Source: Clostridium chrysemydis
GTDB taxonomy: Bacteria > Bacillota > Clostridia > Clostridiales > Clostridiaceae
DNA length: 64,000 nt
Assembly (NCBI RefSeq): GCF_015234215.1
Contig: NZ_JADEKP010000007.1
Coordinates: forward strand, 29,013-93,012
Reading direction: 5' to 3'
The position numbers were made by a program, and so were the translations under genes. How positions within the stretch are numbered: the first letter of the stretch is position 1; each line of letters starts with the position of its first letter. Below the pieces are notes generated by a model. That model was not told the DNA's origin, ran no database searches, and saw nothing but the letters and a program-made list of their open reading frames with translations. This document shows, piece by piece, positions 1 through 9,781 of this stretch.

Positions 1-1551
1 GTATCTTGTATTTATGGTCTTGGTAACCCGGAAGAGTACAAAAATCTTACTATAAGCCTTAGAACGGGTATGGAAAAAGATAGAGATGAAATAATAAAAA
101 AACTTATAGAAATCCAATACGAAAGAAACGATATAGATTTTTCAAGGGGAACTTTTAGAGTAAGAGGAGATTCTTTAGATATAATTCCAGCATCTTCTTC
201 AAATAAAGGAATAAGAGTTGAATTCTTTGGAGATGAAATCGAAAGAATAAGAGAATTTGACGTTTTAACTGGAAAGATTTTAGGTGAAAGAAATCACGCT
301 CAAATCCATCCGGCTTCCCACTTTGCAGCTTCAAGTGAAACTGTTGAAAAGGCTATTTCAAAAATAGAAGATGAATTAGAAGATAGATTAAAAGAATTAA
401 ATGCTCAAGGGAAATTATTAGAAGCTCAAAGGTTAAAGCAAAGAACTAACTTTGATATAGAAATGATGAGAGAAATGGGCTACTGTAGTGGAATAGAAAA
501 CTATTCAAGAATTTTAGATGGAAGAGATCCAGGAACTCCTCCTAAAACTTTAATAGATTACTTCCCTGAGGATTATTTGATGTTTATAGATGAAAGTCAC
601 GTTACACTTCCTCAAGTTAGGGCTATGTATGCAGGGGATAGGTCTAGAAAAAACACTTTAGTAGATTACGGATTTAGACTTCCTTGCGCTTACGATAACA
701 GACCTTTGAAGTTTGAAGAATTCGAAAAAAAGATAAATCAAGTAGTCTTTGTAAGTGCAACACCTGCAGCCTACGAAAGAGAACATGAAGAGGTTATAGC
801 AGAGCAAATAATAAGACCAACAGGGCTTTTAGATCCAGTTATAGAAGTAAGACCTGTAAACAATCAAATAGATGATTTATATTCAGAAATTATAAAAACA
901 AATGAAAATGGATATAGAACATTAGTTACTACATTAACTAAGAGGATGGCAGAAGATTTAACTAAGTACTTAATAGAACTTGGCGTAAAGACTACTTATA
1001 TGCATTCAGATATAGATACTATGGAAAGAATGAGGATAATTAGGGATTTAAGACTTGGTAAATACGATGTTTTAGTTGGGATAAACCTTTTAAGGGAAGG
1101 GTTAGACATTCCAGAGGTTGCTTTAGTTGCTATCTTAGACGCTGATAAGGAAGGGTTCTTAAGGTCTGAAACTTCAATGGTTCAAACTATAGGTAGAGCT
1201 GCTAGAAATGCAGATAGTAAAGTTATTATGTATGCAGATAAGATAACAGGATCTATGGAAAGAGCTATTAGTGAAACTGAAAGAAGAAGAAAGATTCAGA
1301 TGGAGTATAACGAAGAACACGGAATTACTCCAAAAACTATAATAAAAGATATAAGAGATGTAATTGAGGCGACAAAAGCTTCAGAAGAAGAAACTAGAGG
1401 AGAATTCGAAAATCAACCTAAGGATATGTCTCCAAAAGATAAGAAAAAACTAATTAAAAAGTACACAGATGAAATGATGGACGCTGCTAAAAATCTTCAA
1501 TTCGAAAGAGCGGCTGAACTTCGTGATATGATAGATAAATTAAAAAAATAA
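1..1551 (+). CDS. uvrB: UvrABC excinuclease subunit B, 3' part (5' end outside window)
   Basis: UvrB is the damage-verifying helicase-like subunit of nucleotide excision repair; it is loaded by UvrA and recruits UvrC. The frame is open from base 1, so about 516 C-terminal residues of a roughly 660-residue protein are present and the true start lies upstream of the window. Visible motifs are DESH followed by [16 protein letters not shown] near fragment residues 197-215, the helicase VI motif QTIGRAARN near 395-403, and a C-terminal UVR motif ([14 protein letters not shown]) that binds UvrC. uvrA lies 3.6 kb downstream and uvrC at 11.6 kb, so three excision repair genes share the window. The family identification is secure; the promoter is not visible. 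Confidence 0.97.
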   Translation, partial: VSCIYGLGNPEEYKNLTISLRTGMEKDRDEIIKKLIEIQYERNDIDFSRGTFRVRGDSLDIIPASSSNKGIRVEFFGDEIERIREFDVLTGKILGERNHAQIHPASHFAASSETVEKAISKIEDELEDRLKELNAQGKLLEAQRLKQRTNFDIEMMREMGYCSGIENYSRILDGRDPGTPPKTLIDYFPEDYLMFIDESHVTLPQVRAMYAGDRSRKNTLVDYGFRLPCAYDNRPLKFEEFEKKINQVVFVSATPAAYEREHEEVIAEQIIRPTGLLDPVIEVRPVNNQIDDLYSEIIKTNENGYRTLVTTLTKRMAEDLTKYLIELGVKTTYMHSDIDTMERMRIIRDLRLGKYDVLVGINLLREGLDIPEVALVAILDADKEGFLRSETSMVQTIGRAARNADSKVIMYADKITGSMERAISETERRRKIQMEYNEEHGITPKTIIKDIRDVIEATKASEEETRGEFENQPKDMSPKDKKKLIKKYTDEMMDAAKNLQFERAAELRDMIDKLKK

Positions 1552-1570
1552 TAAATTAACTAACTATAGT

Positions 1571-1610
1571 CCCTCTTAAACATATATTAAATATAAGTAG
1601 TTTAAGGGGG
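1571..1610 (+). promoter_or_regulatory. Hairpin that masks the ribosome binding site of the next gene
   Basis: CCCTCTTAAAC (1571-1581) pairs over 11 bp, with one G-U, with GTTTAAGGGGG (1600-1610). The 3' arm contains the whole G-rich Shine-Dalgarno run for the ATG at 1619. No U-tract follows, so it is not a normal terminator. Control of translation initiation is an inference. Confidence 0.45.
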
Positions 1611-1618
1611 ATATATTT

Positions 1619-2041
1619 ATGGATCCAGAAGTTACTGAAATTTTAAATGAGTATTTTGATGCATACAATTTATTTTTAATTGACTTAGAAATAAAAGCAG
1701 CATCTTTTCTTGCAATGGCCAATTTATATTCCATAAACATAAATAAAATTAATGTGGGGATAATTTTAGGAGAAATAGATGGAACTGATATTAATTTATT
1801 TGAATTATCATCACAAGGACAAAAAATTTCAGTTATAGCTATAGGTATATATGCTTATACAACTTATTATAGATATATTGAAATAATACTTATGAATATG
1901 TTATTAGATAAAAATATTAACGTTGATAGATATTATACTTTCCATCAATGTGTAATGACTAGTTTAATTGCAAATATTAAGATGCTAGAACTTATAGAGA
2001 TTTTTAGCAAAACTCAACCAAATGCGAGATCAATACCTTAA
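1619..2041 (+). CDS. Hypothetical protein, 140 residues
   Basis: I do not recognise the family. The protein is acidic at the N terminus (MDPEVTEILNEYFDAYNLF) and otherwise rich in Ile, Leu and Tyr, with hydrophobic stretches around residues 68-95 that look more like buried helices than clear membrane spans. There is no signal peptide. The start ATG at 1619 has a GGGGG ribosome binding site, which sits inside the 11-bp hairpin at 1571-1610. The next gene is also unrecognised, of similar composition, and follows after 55 bases, so the two may be co-transcribed. Both lie between uvrB and uvrA, which are adjacent in many bacteria, so they look like a lineage-specific insertion. Confidence 0.6.
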   Translation: MDPEVTEILNEYFDAYNLFLIDLEIKAASFLAMANLYSININKINVGIILGEIDGTDINLFELSSQGQKISVIAIGIYAYTTYYRYIEIILMNMLLDKNINVDRYYTFHQCVMTSLIANIKMLELIEIFSKTQPNARSIP

Positions 2042-2096
2042 CGTTAAAAATATTAGTATAAAATATAGAAAGTGATTATTTAGGAGGAGTGAGTTT

Positions 2097-2696
2097 TTGA
2101 GTAGAAGAAAAAAGATTTATAATTGTGATTTCTGGAGTGATACGACTCTTCCTCCTTGTGCAGAGTTTTTAGGTAATTACAATCCGTTCATAAAAAATGG
2201 GCGGGAGATATTTAGGAATTATAACAGGATATATTGGTTTTTATCTTTTTCAGAGCAGTTAAACAATCAGCCTAAATATAATCCTTGTGACCCAAATACC
2301 TTTACTAACTCAGCAATAGGAAATATTCAAATTTCTTTTCATGACTTTTTAATAGGTTTATTTATAAATCTTGTTCAAAAGGGAGAAATAGATTTAAATA
2401 CTTGTGGGAAAATTCATGAGAATGATAAAGTTGATAACTTCATTAAAGAAACTTTAAACGTTAAAGAAGAAGAAGTTACACAAGTTTTTGTACCAAGTAT
2501 TATATATACTATTTCAAATTCTAATGCAATATTATCTTTATATACTGCAAATTTTATTATAAGCAAAACAAATTTTTATATATTACTTATGTTAAATAGA
2601 TTAGAAGGAGATCCAGCTCTTTTCTTTGGGAATAACTCTTATGCTACTCCAGATATAATAAATTACGAATTATCAACATTGTTTATACCAAAATAG
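2097..2696 (+). CDS. Hypothetical protein, 199 residues
   Basis: Family not recognised. The TTG start at 2097 is chosen because a strong TAGGAGGAG ribosome binding site ends a few bases upstream and no ATG lies nearby. The N terminus is basic (MSRRKKIYNCDFWSD) with scattered Cys and Pro-Cys pairs (LPPCAEF, NPCDPN, NTCGK). The C-terminal half is hydrophobic. It lacks a signal peptide. It is probably in one transcript with the 140-residue gene upstream and ends at a clear terminator. A clostridial structural or sporulation-associated role would be a guess only. Confidence 0.6.
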   Translation: MSRRKKIYNCDFWSDTTLPPCAEFLGNYNPFIKNGREIFRNYNRIYWFLSFSEQLNNQPKYNPCDPNTFTNSAIGNIQISFHDFLIGLFINLVQKGEIDLNTCGKIHENDKVDNFIKETLNVKEEEVTQVFVPSIIYTISNSNAILSLYTANFIISKTNFYILLMLNRLEGDPALFFGNNSYATPDIINYELSTLFIPK

Positions 2697-2727
2697 CAGA
2701 GTCTAATGATTCTGCTATTATTTTTAT
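2692..2727 (+). terminator. Rho-independent terminator
   Basis: A 9-bp perfect stem, AATAGCAGA (2692-2700) with TCTGCTATT (2711-2719), is followed by a T-rich tract. It overlaps the stop codon of the 199-residue gene. Confidence 0.8.
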
Positions 2728-2805
2728 TAAATAATCAAATAGTTTGATAATCAAAATAAAATGAGATATAATCTAATTCGGAATTATAAATTGAAAGGTG
2801 ATTAT

Positions 2806-3465
2806 ATGAAAGAAATAAATAAAAAGTATTTTAGAGGGTTTGCAGGAATCCTAATTTTAATAGGTATGATATTATCATTTACACTTCAAATGATGTCAAA
2901 TGATATAGATGGATATTTTGGAAGGATTTTAGGATTCTTTTCTTATTTTACTGAATTTGCGAATATTTTAGTGATGCTTCTATTTTTAAATAACTCAATT
3001 CTAAATAGAAAAATAGAATGGCTTAATAAAAGAAGTATAAAGGGTGCTATAACTTTATATATCTGCGTTGCTGGACTTGTATTTTTCTTAATATTAAATA
3101 GCGAGTGGAAACAAACAGGTATAGAAAAGTTTCAAACGTATATACTTCACGGTTTTGCACCTCTTGCAATATTATTTGATTGGCTTATTTTAGAAAAGGA
3201 ATCAAATTATGAATACAAAGATATATTAGGCTGGGTAGTTTTCCCTATAGTATATTTATTCTGGGCTTTAGCTGTAGGAAATGTTATAGGAGTATATCCT
3301 TATTCATTTTTAGATATGAATGTTTTATCCTTAGAAGGATTAATAGTAAATGTATTTTTCTTAGTGATAGCATTCCTTATGCTATCTAGCGCTATAGTTT
3401 TTATAGATAAATTTAGATTTAAAGCTAAAAAGGCTACTGAAATTAATAATATATCATTTAGGTAA
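2806..3465 (+). CDS. Pr6Pr-type integral membrane protein
   Basis: A 219-residue polytopic membrane protein with about six hydrophobic helices. The ATG at 2806 is preferred over the in-frame ATG at 2761 because GAAAGGTG sits at the right distance before it, while 2761 has no ribosome binding site. The central motif, with a helix carrying HGFAPLAILFDWLI followed by an acidic-aromatic loop and a GWVVFPIVYLFWA helix, matches my memory of the Pr6Pr membrane protein family, whose function is unknown. No cytoplasmic domain is present. It is a single-gene unit bounded by terminators on both sides. Confidence 0.65.
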   Translation: MKEINKKYFRGFAGILILIGMILSFTLQMMSNDIDGYFGRILGFFSYFTEFANILVMLLFLNNSILNRKIEWLNKRSIKGAITLYICVAGLVFFLILNSEWKQTGIEKFQTYILHGFAPLAILFDWLILEKESNYEYKDILGWVVFPIVYLFWALAVGNVIGVYPYSFLDMNVLSLEGLIVNVFFLVIAFLMLSSAIVFIDKFRFKAKKATEINNISFR

Positions 3466-3468
3466 TTT

Positions 3469-3509
3469 AAAAAGGTTATGCTGTATAAATTTAGGCATAA
3501 CCTTTTTAA
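3469..3509 (+). terminator. Rho-independent terminator
   Basis: AAAAGGTTATG and its complement CATAACCTTTTT (ending near 3507) form a stem over a short loop and end in a T-run. Confidence 0.75.
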
Positions 3510-3552
3510 TATTTCATGGTACAAAATGGTATAATTATAGTGGGGTGAGTTT

Positions 3553-4872
3553 ATGGGTAAAGATAATGTAAATATACCGTATAAGGTTATATTGTTTCTT
3601 TCTTTTGGTACAGTTATAGTTGTAACAGTGATTTCTTTAATATTTTCTTTATTAGATATAAATAATATAAAACTTGATTCTATAAAAGGTGTCTTCAAAT
3701 CAGGAGATACGAGTTCTATAAAAAAATCGGGAAATGATGATTATAAAGAAATTATAAAAGGAGATTCAAATAGCCTTTATAGAGTAGAGAAAAATAATAA
3801 ATTAAGCTATATCGATAAAGAATTTAAAACTGTTATAAAACCTAATACTTACGACTACGGAAGAGATTTTAAAGAGGGAGTAGCTATAGTTTCAAAGGGC
3901 GATAAAGTAGGTGTTATAAATTCAAATGGAAGAGAAATATTTAAATTAGAATATGATGATATTACAGACTTTAATGAAGGGTATGCTTTAGGGTTAAAGG
4001 GAGGTAATATAGATATTTTAAGTTTAAATGGGGATATAACATGCCTTAGTGGATTTTATACAAGCATATATAGAGGATTCGAATCAGGGCGGGCAGTTAT
4101 AACCTTAGATTCTAAATCTACAATAATAGATTATAAAGGGAATATTATATTAGATAATTTAGTAGAGCCTGATATTTTTGATGGTATGATTATTACTGAA
4201 AATGATATATATAACTTAAATGGTTATAAAATAAATGAAGAAGTGAAGCTATTTGATTATAAAAATAATATTGCAATCTATAAGGAAAGACTTACTGATA
4301 ATTACTTAAATGAAAAAAAGATAGATTTTAAATATAATAATGTGTATTTTAATGATGGTCTAATATTACTTTCAGATGAAAACCATGCAGTTAGAGTGTA
4401 TGATTACAATCTAAAGCTAATTTATGAAGGGGATAAGTCTTTTAATATTTCTATAAATAATGGATATATAATAATAAATGATTATTCAAATATTATTATT
4501 AAGGATAAAACAGGAAAAGATATAAATAAAATTAAAAGTAGATCTTCAAGTGATGAACTTTTATATATTTTAGGTGTAAATAAAACATTTTTAGTCACTA
4601 AAGAGTTTTTTGAAGACGAAGAAAACTATTATATTTATAACAATAAAGGCGATTTTTTAAAAAAGAAAGAGGATAATTTATACGAATTATATGATGATAT
4701 ATTAATTGAAAGAAGTAAAGATTATATTAGTATTTACAATAAAGATTTAAAGGAAATTTATAAAGAAAAGGGAGAATTCACTTATAAATATGATGGGGAA
4801 ATAATAACGTTAGAAGAGGGTAGTCCTAAAGATAGAATATATTTAAATAAAAATATGAAGAAGTTTAGTTAG
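3553..4872 (+). CDS. Membrane-anchored WG-repeat-like protein
   Basis: A 439-residue protein with one N-terminal membrane helix (residues about 11-34) and no cleavage motif, so a membrane-anchored extracytoplasmic protein is likely. After a polar linker, repeating short beta units appear (GDKVGVINSNGREIFKLEYDDI, and similar units with Y-I-D and a following K or N-G turn). These recall degenerate WG/KWG repeats, which form beta-rich propeller-like folds, although the signature Trp is mostly replaced. GGGGTGAG precedes the ATG at 3553. No enzymatic motif is visible, and the ligand and role are unknown. It is a single-gene unit ending before a terminator. Confidence 0.6.
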   Translation: MGKDNVNIPYKVILFLSFGTVIVVTVISLIFSLLDINNIKLDSIKGVFKSGDTSSIKKSGNDDYKEIIKGDSNSLYRVEKNNKLSYIDKEFKTVIKPNTYDYGRDFKEGVAIVSKGDKVGVINSNGREIFKLEYDDITDFNEGYALGLKGGNIDILSLNGDITCLSGFYTSIYRGFESGRAVITLDSKSTIIDYKGNIILDNLVEPDIFDGMIITENDIYNLNGYKINEEVKLFDYKNNIAIYKERLTDNYLNEKKIDFKYNNVYFNDGLILLSDENHAVRVYDYNLKLIYEGDKSFNISINNGYIIINDYSNIIIKDKTGKDINKIKSRSSSDELLYILGVNKTFLVTKEFFEDEENYYIYNNKGDFLKKKEDNLYELYDDILIERSKDYISIYNKDLKEIYKEKGEFTYKYDGEIITLEEGSPKDRIYLNKNMKKFS

Positions 4873-4921
4873 TATTTTAAGTTAAATAATATAAAAAATT
4901 AATAATCAGTACACAGCTAAG

Positions 4922-4960
4922 ACTTATAATAATTCTTAAGAAATATTATAAGTTTTTTTC
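4922..4960 (+). terminator. Rho-independent terminator
   Basis: ACTTATAAT (4922-4930) pairs with ATTATAAGT (4945-4953), followed by seven Ts. Confidence 0.7.
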
Positions 4961-5034
4961 TTTTTAAATGCATGCCAATATGATAGAATTGGATTATTAT
5001 TTAATAATACATATTAATTAGAAAGTTTGACAAG

Positions 5035-5064
5035 TGGACAAGTTAAAATTATTATATATATAAT
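5035..5064 (+). promoter_or_regulatory. uvrA promoter
   Basis: A -35 element TGGACA (5035-5040) and a -10 element TATAAT (5059-5064) are separated by 18 bp. The LexA-type box begins two bases after the -10. Confidence 0.6.
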
Positions 5065-5065
5065 G

Positions 5066-5079
5066 GGAACTTATGTTCG
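5066..5079 (+). promoter_or_regulatory. LexA (SOS) box upstream of uvrA
   Basis: The sequence GGAACTTATGTTCG matches the Gram-positive LexA/DinR consensus CGAAC-N4-GTTCG at all but the first base, with perfect GAAC and GTTC arms. It lies immediately downstream of the -10 element, where a bound repressor would block initiation. This makes uvrA a predicted member of the SOS regulon. Confidence 0.8.
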
Positions 5080-5140
5080 AGAATTAATCTGATAATATAA
5101 GCTAAAAATATAGATAATAAAAAGGAGAGGTACGTAGATT

Positions 5141-7963
5141 ATGAAAGATAAAATAATAATTAAAGGTGCTAAGGTACATAACTTAAAAAATGTAGATTTA
5201 GAAATACCAAGAGATAAACTCGTAGTATTTACAGGTCTTTCAGGTTCAGGAAAGTCTTCACTTGCTTTTGATACTCTTTACGCAGAAGGGCAAAGAAGAT
5301 ATGTTGAATCTCTTTCAGCATACGCAAGACAATTCTTAGGTCAAATGAATAAACCGGATGTAGAATATATAGAAGGATTATCACCTGCAATTTCAATAGA
5401 TCAAAAAACTACAAGTAAAAACCCAAGGTCAACTGTTGGTACTATAACGGAAATATATGATTACTTAAGACTTTTGTATGCAAAGGTTGGAATTCCCCAT
5501 TGTCCTAAATGTGGGAAAGTTATATCTCAGCAATCTGTAGACCAAATAGTAGATGGTGTTATGAGTCTAGAAGATAGAGCAAAGGTTCAAATATTAGCAC
5601 CTATTATAAGAGGAAGAAAAGGAACTCACGAAAAAGTACTACAAAACATCAAAAAGAACGGTTTTGTAAGAGTTAGAGTTGATGGAGAAATCTACGAGAT
5701 AACAGAAGAGGAAATCAAATTAGATAAAAATAAAAAACACAATATAGAAGCTGTTGTAGATAGACTTGTAATAAAAGAAGGAATAGAAGGAAGATTATCA
5801 GATTCTATAGAAACTGCATTAAAACTTGCGGACGGATTAGTTATAGTAAATGAAATAGGAGGAGAACATAGATTATTTAGTGAAAAATTCTCTTGTCCTG
5901 ACTGTGGTATTAGTATTGAAGAAATAGCACCTAGATTATTTTCTTTTAACTCTCCATTTGGTAAGTGCGACTATTGTGATGGACTTGGAACACTTATAGA
6001 AATAGATGAAGATTTAGTAATTCCAGATAGAAATCTAAGTATAATGGAAGGGGCTATAGCACCTTGGGGAGAAGGAAGAACTAAAGATGATTCTTGGACA
6101 TTTGCATTTTTAAAGGCATTAAGTAAAGAATATAACTTTAATTTAAATACACCTATAAAAGATTTAGATAGAGATGTAATAGATCTTATACTTTATGGAA
6201 GTAACGGAAAAAGAGTTAAGGTAAATTACGTTAAAGAAGGGATTAAAGCGACATATAACTCAGCTTGGGAAGGTGAGATAAATGCTCTTCAAAGAAGATA
6301 TAGAGAAACTAACTCAGATACTATAAAAGGTGAAATCGAAAAGTATATGAGCAACAAATTCTGTCCTAAATGTAAGGGGGCTAGGCTTAAAAAAGAGGCT
6401 TTAGCAGTAACTGTTGGCGAAAAAAATATTTTTGAATTTACAGAATTACCAATTAGAGAAGAATTAGATTATTTAAATAACATAGAATTCTCAGAAAAGA
6501 ATAAAATAATAAGTGAACAGATAGTTAAAGAGATAAAAAGTAGGTTAGAGTTCTTAGTAAACGTAGGTTTAGATTACTTAAATCTTTCTAGAGCTTCAGG
6601 AACGTTATCAGGAGGGGAGTCTCAGAGAATAAGGCTTGCAACTCAAATAGGATCTGCACTTATGGGAGTTTTATATATACTAGATGAACCTAGTATAGGG
6701 CTTCATCAAAGAGATAACGACAGACTTATAGAAACCTTAAAAAATTTAAGGGATGTAGGAAATACTGTAATAGTTGTTGAACATGATGAAGATACTATAA
6801 GAGAGGCAGATTATGTAGTTGACATTGGACCTAGAGCGGGAGAACACGGAGGAGAAATAGTAGCTTGTGGTACTATTGAAGAAATAAAAAAATCAGATAG
6901 ATCTCTTACTGCTGATTATTTAACAGGAAGAAAGAAAGTTGAAGTTCCTAAAGAAAGAAGAAAAGGAAACGGAAACTTTATAAAAGTAGTTAAGGCAAAA
7001 GAAAATAACCTTAAAAACGTAACAGCAAGTTTCCCTTTAGGAACTTTAACTATGGTTACTGGAGTTTCAGGGTCAGGAAAGAGTACTCTAGTAAATGAAA
7101 TACTTTATAAGGGTCTTAATAAACTAGTAAATAAAAGCAGAAACTCAGTTGGAGCTCACAAAGAGATAACAGGCTTTGAAAATATAGATAAAATAATAGA
7201 TATAGATCAAAGTCCTATAGGAAGAACACCTCGTTCAAACCCTGCGACATACACTGGCACATTCGATATAATAAGAGAACTCTTCGCTCAAACTCCTGAA
7301 GCTAAAATGAGAGGGTATAAACCTGGAAGATTTAGTTTTAATGTTAAGGGCGGAAGATGTGAAGCTTGTTCTGGAGATGGAATAATCAAAATAGAGATGC
7401 AATTCCTTTCAGATGTTTACGTTCCTTGTGAGGTATGTAAAGGAAAAAGATATAATAGAGAAACTCTTGAAGTTAAGTATAAAGGCAAAAGTATAGATGA
7501 CGTATTAAATATGACAGTTGAAGAGGCTTTAGAATTCTTCGAACATATTCCAAGAATCAAAAACAAACTTCAAACACTTTTTGATGTTGGTTTAGGATAT
7601 ATAAGACTAGGTCAACCTTCAACTCAACTTTCAGGAGGGGAAGCACAAAGAATTAAATTAGCAACAGAGTTATCAAAGAGAAGTACAGGAAAAACTTTAT
7701 ACATCTTAGATGAACCTACAACAGGGCTGCATATAGATGACGTTAATAGGTTAGTTCAAATACTTCAAAGATTAGTAGATACAGGTAACACAGCTATAGT
7801 TATAGAACATAACTTAGATATGATAAAATGTGCTGACTATATTATAGACTTAGGGCCAGAAGGCGGAGACAAAGGTGGTACGTTAGTAGCAGAAGGTACA
7901 CCAGAAGAAATATCAAAAGTAAAAGAATCTTATACAGGAAAATATTTAAAGAAGATGCTATAA
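5141..7963 (+). CDS. uvrA: UvrABC excinuclease subunit A
   Basis: UvrA is the DNA damage-scanning ATPase of nucleotide excision repair; a dimer finds lesions and loads UvrB. At 940 residues it is full length. It has two ABC modules: Walker [10 protein letters not shown] (about residues 32-40) and GVSGSGKST (about 641-649), and two signatures, LSGGESQR and LSGGEAQR. Zinc-finger cysteine pairs include CPKCGK, CPDC, CDYC, CEAC and CEVC. The ATG at 5141 follows GGAGAGG. The SOS box and promoter upstream are its own, so expression is probably independent of uvrB here. All expected motifs are intact. Confidence 0.98.
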   Translation: MKDKIIIKGAKVHNLKNVDLEIPRDKLVVFTGLSGSGKSSLAFDTLYAEGQRRYVESLSAYARQFLGQMNKPDVEYIEGLSPAISIDQKTTSKNPRSTVGTITEIYDYLRLLYAKVGIPHCPKCGKVISQQSVDQIVDGVMSLEDRAKVQILAPIIRGRKGTHEKVLQNIKKNGFVRVRVDGEIYEITEEEIKLDKNKKHNIEAVVDRLVIKEGIEGRLSDSIETALKLADGLVIVNEIGGEHRLFSEKFSCPDCGISIEEIAPRLFSFNSPFGKCDYCDGLGTLIEIDEDLVIPDRNLSIMEGAIAPWGEGRTKDDSWTFAFLKALSKEYNFNLNTPIKDLDRDVIDLILYGSNGKRVKVNYVKEGIKATYNSAWEGEINALQRRYRETNSDTIKGEIEKYMSNKFCPKCKGARLKKEALAVTVGEKNIFEFTELPIREELDYLNNIEFSEKNKIISEQIVKEIKSRLEFLVNVGLDYLNLSRASGTLSGGESQRIRLATQIGSALMGVLYILDEPSIGLHQRDNDRLIETLKNLRDVGNTVIVVEHDEDTIREADYVVDIGPRAGEHGGEIVACGTIEEIKKSDRSLTADYLTGRKKVEVPKERRKGNGNFIKVVKAKENNLKNVTASFPLGTLTMVTGVSGSGKSTLVNEILYKGLNKLVNKSRNSVGAHKEITGFENIDKIIDIDQSPIGRTPRSNPATYTGTFDIIRELFAQTPEAKMRGYKPGRFSFNVKGGRCEACSGDGIIKIEMQFLSDVYVPCEVCKGKRYNRETLEVKYKGKSIDDVLNMTVEEALEFFEHIPRIKNKLQTLFDVGLGYIRLGQPSTQLSGGEAQRIKLATELSKRSTGKTLYILDEPTTGLHIDDVNRLVQILQRLVDTGNTAIVIEHNLDMIKCADYIIDLGPEGGDKGGTLVAEGTPEEISKVKESYTGKYLKKML

Positions 7964-7976
7964 GGTTCGAGAAATA

Positions 7977-8013
7977 AATAACTGGCTTAGACCTTGGTGT
8001 AAAGCCAGTTATT
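7977..8013 (+). terminator. Stem-loop after uvrA
   Basis: AATAACTGGCTT (7977-7988) pairs with AAGCCAGTTATT (8002-8013). The downstream T-tract is weak, so it could be a terminator or an mRNA 3'-end stabiliser. Confidence 0.5.
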
Positions 8014-8108
8014 AGATATCTTTAATTTATTTGTAATATTAAAGAATGAATTAAGGCAAAAATTAGTGTATAATTACAAGGATAAAGTAAATATTTTGAG
8101 GTGAAGAT

Positions 8109-8549
8109 ATGAGTTTTTCAAAAATAATTGGGGGCGTATTCGGAATAATTTTCATCGTAATCTTGTACTTTATAATTTTTTACGCGTTAAAAATAATGGC
8201 GAAAGACGTTAAAAATGGCGAAAAGAAAAAGCGACCAGTCGGCCATAAGCATCACGGGATTGAAGTGATTGCTAGCGGAGAAAATAATAACTTAAAAGTA
8301 GGTACTATAATACCTATAAAGACTTATATGAGTATAGGTAGGACAGATGATAATACGATAATTCTTACAGATAAATACGTATCTGGTAAGCACGCTAGGA
8401 TATTGGTAAAAAATAATGTACTTATATTAGAAGACCTAGGTAGTACTAACGGAACTTACCTAAATGGACAGAAAATACAAAACAAAGTTAAATTATTTAC
8501 ACGTGATGAAATTAGAATAGGTACTGCTGTATTTAAGGTTTTAACTTAG
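8109..8549 (+). CDS. Membrane-anchored FHA domain protein
   Basis: A 146-residue protein with one N-terminal membrane helix (about residues 9-30), a basic linker with a KKKRPVGHKHH patch, and a C-terminal forkhead-associated domain (about 70-145). FHA hallmarks are GRTDDNTI, SGKHARI and DLGSTNGTYLNG. FHA domains bind phosphothreonine peptides, usually products of PrkC/PknB-type Ser/Thr kinases. The gene lies 16 bases upstream of an ftsW/rodA family gene and a class B PBP, so it probably links phosphorylation signals to the peptidoglycan machinery at the membrane. That role is inferred from context; the domain call is secure. Confidence 0.88.
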   Translation: MSFSKIIGGVFGIIFIVILYFIIFYALKIMAKDVKNGEKKKRPVGHKHHGIEVIASGENNNLKVGTIIPIKTYMSIGRTDDNTIILTDKYVSGKHARILVKNNVLILEDLGSTNGTYLNGQKIQNKVKLFTRDEIRIGTAVFKVLT

Positions 8550-8565
8550 GAACAGGGGTGAAGAA

Positions 8566-9780
8566 ATGAAGAAAAATAGAAGTGAGGTAATGCTACTAGT
8601 ACTTATTTATATATTATGCATGGCATTATTTACAAACTTAGCTATTTTAAAAGATCCTATAGATAAGAATGCCATATATATAGGATTGCTTATTTGTGTA
8701 GTTATTAGTGTAGCATATCTTATAATTAGAAAATTTGATCCTGATGGAGATCGATTTATACTACTATTTTCAAGTTTGCTTGTAACAATAGGTATAGCGA
8801 TGCTTTATAGATTAGATCCTTCAGTAGGTAAAAAACAATTAATTTGGTTTATAGCTGGTATTGCTATATTTATAGTAGTTGTGAGGCTTTTCCCAAGCTT
8901 TAAAAGCTTTTCTAAATTTAAAGTGCTTTATTTCATTGGAGTAATTGCATTTATGCCTATGGCTATGGTTATAGGGACCGAGCAATTAGGGGCAAAGAAC
9001 TGGGTATTTATTGGAGGATTTGGATTCCAACCCTCTGAGTTCGGTAAGATTTGTCTTATTCTTTATTTAGCAGCAACGCTAAAGGATTATTCTAAAGCAA
9101 GTGATCACGCATTTAAAACACTTATAAAACCAGCTTTTGCTGTAGGTTTTAGTTTAATATTCTTAGTTTTACAAAAAGACTTAGGATCAGCACTTATTTT
9201 CTTCGGTATTGCAGTTACTATGCTGTATATTGCAACTTCTAAGAAGAAGTACGTTTTTGCTTCTCTTGGACTGTTTGGAGCAGGTTCTGTAGTAGCGTAC
9301 AAATTATTTGCCCACGTTAGAAGAAGGGTTTTAATTTGGAAGAATCCTTGGGAATACGCAAATGATCAAGGATATCAATTAGTGCAAGGTTTCTATGCGA
9401 TTTCATCAGGTGGAATGTTTGGATCAGGTCTTGGACAAGGACATCCAACGCTTGTGCCAGTACCAACTACAGACTTCATATTTGCAGCAATATGTGAAGA
9501 ACTTGGTATGGTATTTGGAATAGGTGTAATGATAATATACTTCCTATTATTCTATAGAGCTATAAGAACAGCGTTTGTAAGTGATGATTCTTTTTCACAA
9601 CTTGCAGGAGTTGGATTTAGTACTATGATAGTATGTCAAGTATTAGTTATAATCGGTGGAGTTTTTGCTGTAATACCTTTAACAGGTATAGCATTACCAC
9701 TAGTGAGTTATGGTGGTACTTCAATGGTAACAACTTTCTTAGCTCTTGGAATACTACAAAAAATATCAGAGGAGGGCTAA
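8566..9780 (+). CDS. FtsW/RodA/SpoVE family peptidoglycan polymerase
   Basis: A 404-residue SEDS-family membrane protein with about ten helices. SEDS proteins are lipid II glycosyltransferases that work with a partner class B PBP. Family motifs include GAKNWVFIGGFGFQPSEFGKI, the conserved loop with GSGLGQG and PTTDFIFAAICEELG, and the final helix PLTGIALPLVSYGGTSM. The partner transpeptidase begins two bases after its stop codon and an FHA protein precedes it, so the three form one operon. Sequence alone does not separate the FtsW (division), RodA (elongation) and SpoVE (spore cortex) roles, so no symbol is assigned. Confidence 0.92.
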   Translation: MKKNRSEVMLLVLIYILCMALFTNLAILKDPIDKNAIYIGLLICVVISVAYLIIRKFDPDGDRFILLFSSLLVTIGIAMLYRLDPSVGKKQLIWFIAGIAIFIVVVRLFPSFKSFSKFKVLYFIGVIAFMPMAMVIGTEQLGAKNWVFIGGFGFQPSEFGKICLILYLAATLKDYSKASDHAFKTLIKPAFAVGFSLIFLVLQKDLGSALIFFGIAVTMLYIATSKKKYVFASLGLFGAGSVVAYKLFAHVRRRVLIWKNPWEYANDQGYQLVQGFYAISSGGMFGSGLGQGHPTLVPVPTTDFIFAAICEELGMVFGIGVMIIYFLLFYRAIRTAFVSDDSFSQLAGVGFSTMIVCQVLVIIGGVFAVIPLTGIALPLVSYGGTSMVTTFLALGILQKISEEG

Positions 9781-9781
9781 C

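Noticed and set aside
3300-3698. Minus-strand ORF between the Pr6Pr and WG-repeat genes
   Set aside because: It is a shadow of the two + strand genes and crosses a terminator.
5027-5064. TTGACA at 5027 as the uvrA -35
   Set aside because: Spacing to TATAAT would be 26 bp; TGGACA at 5035 gives 18 bp.
7977-8013. Riboswitch after uvrA
   Set aside because: It is a simple 12-bp hairpin with no further conserved elements; a terminator or stabilising stem explains it.
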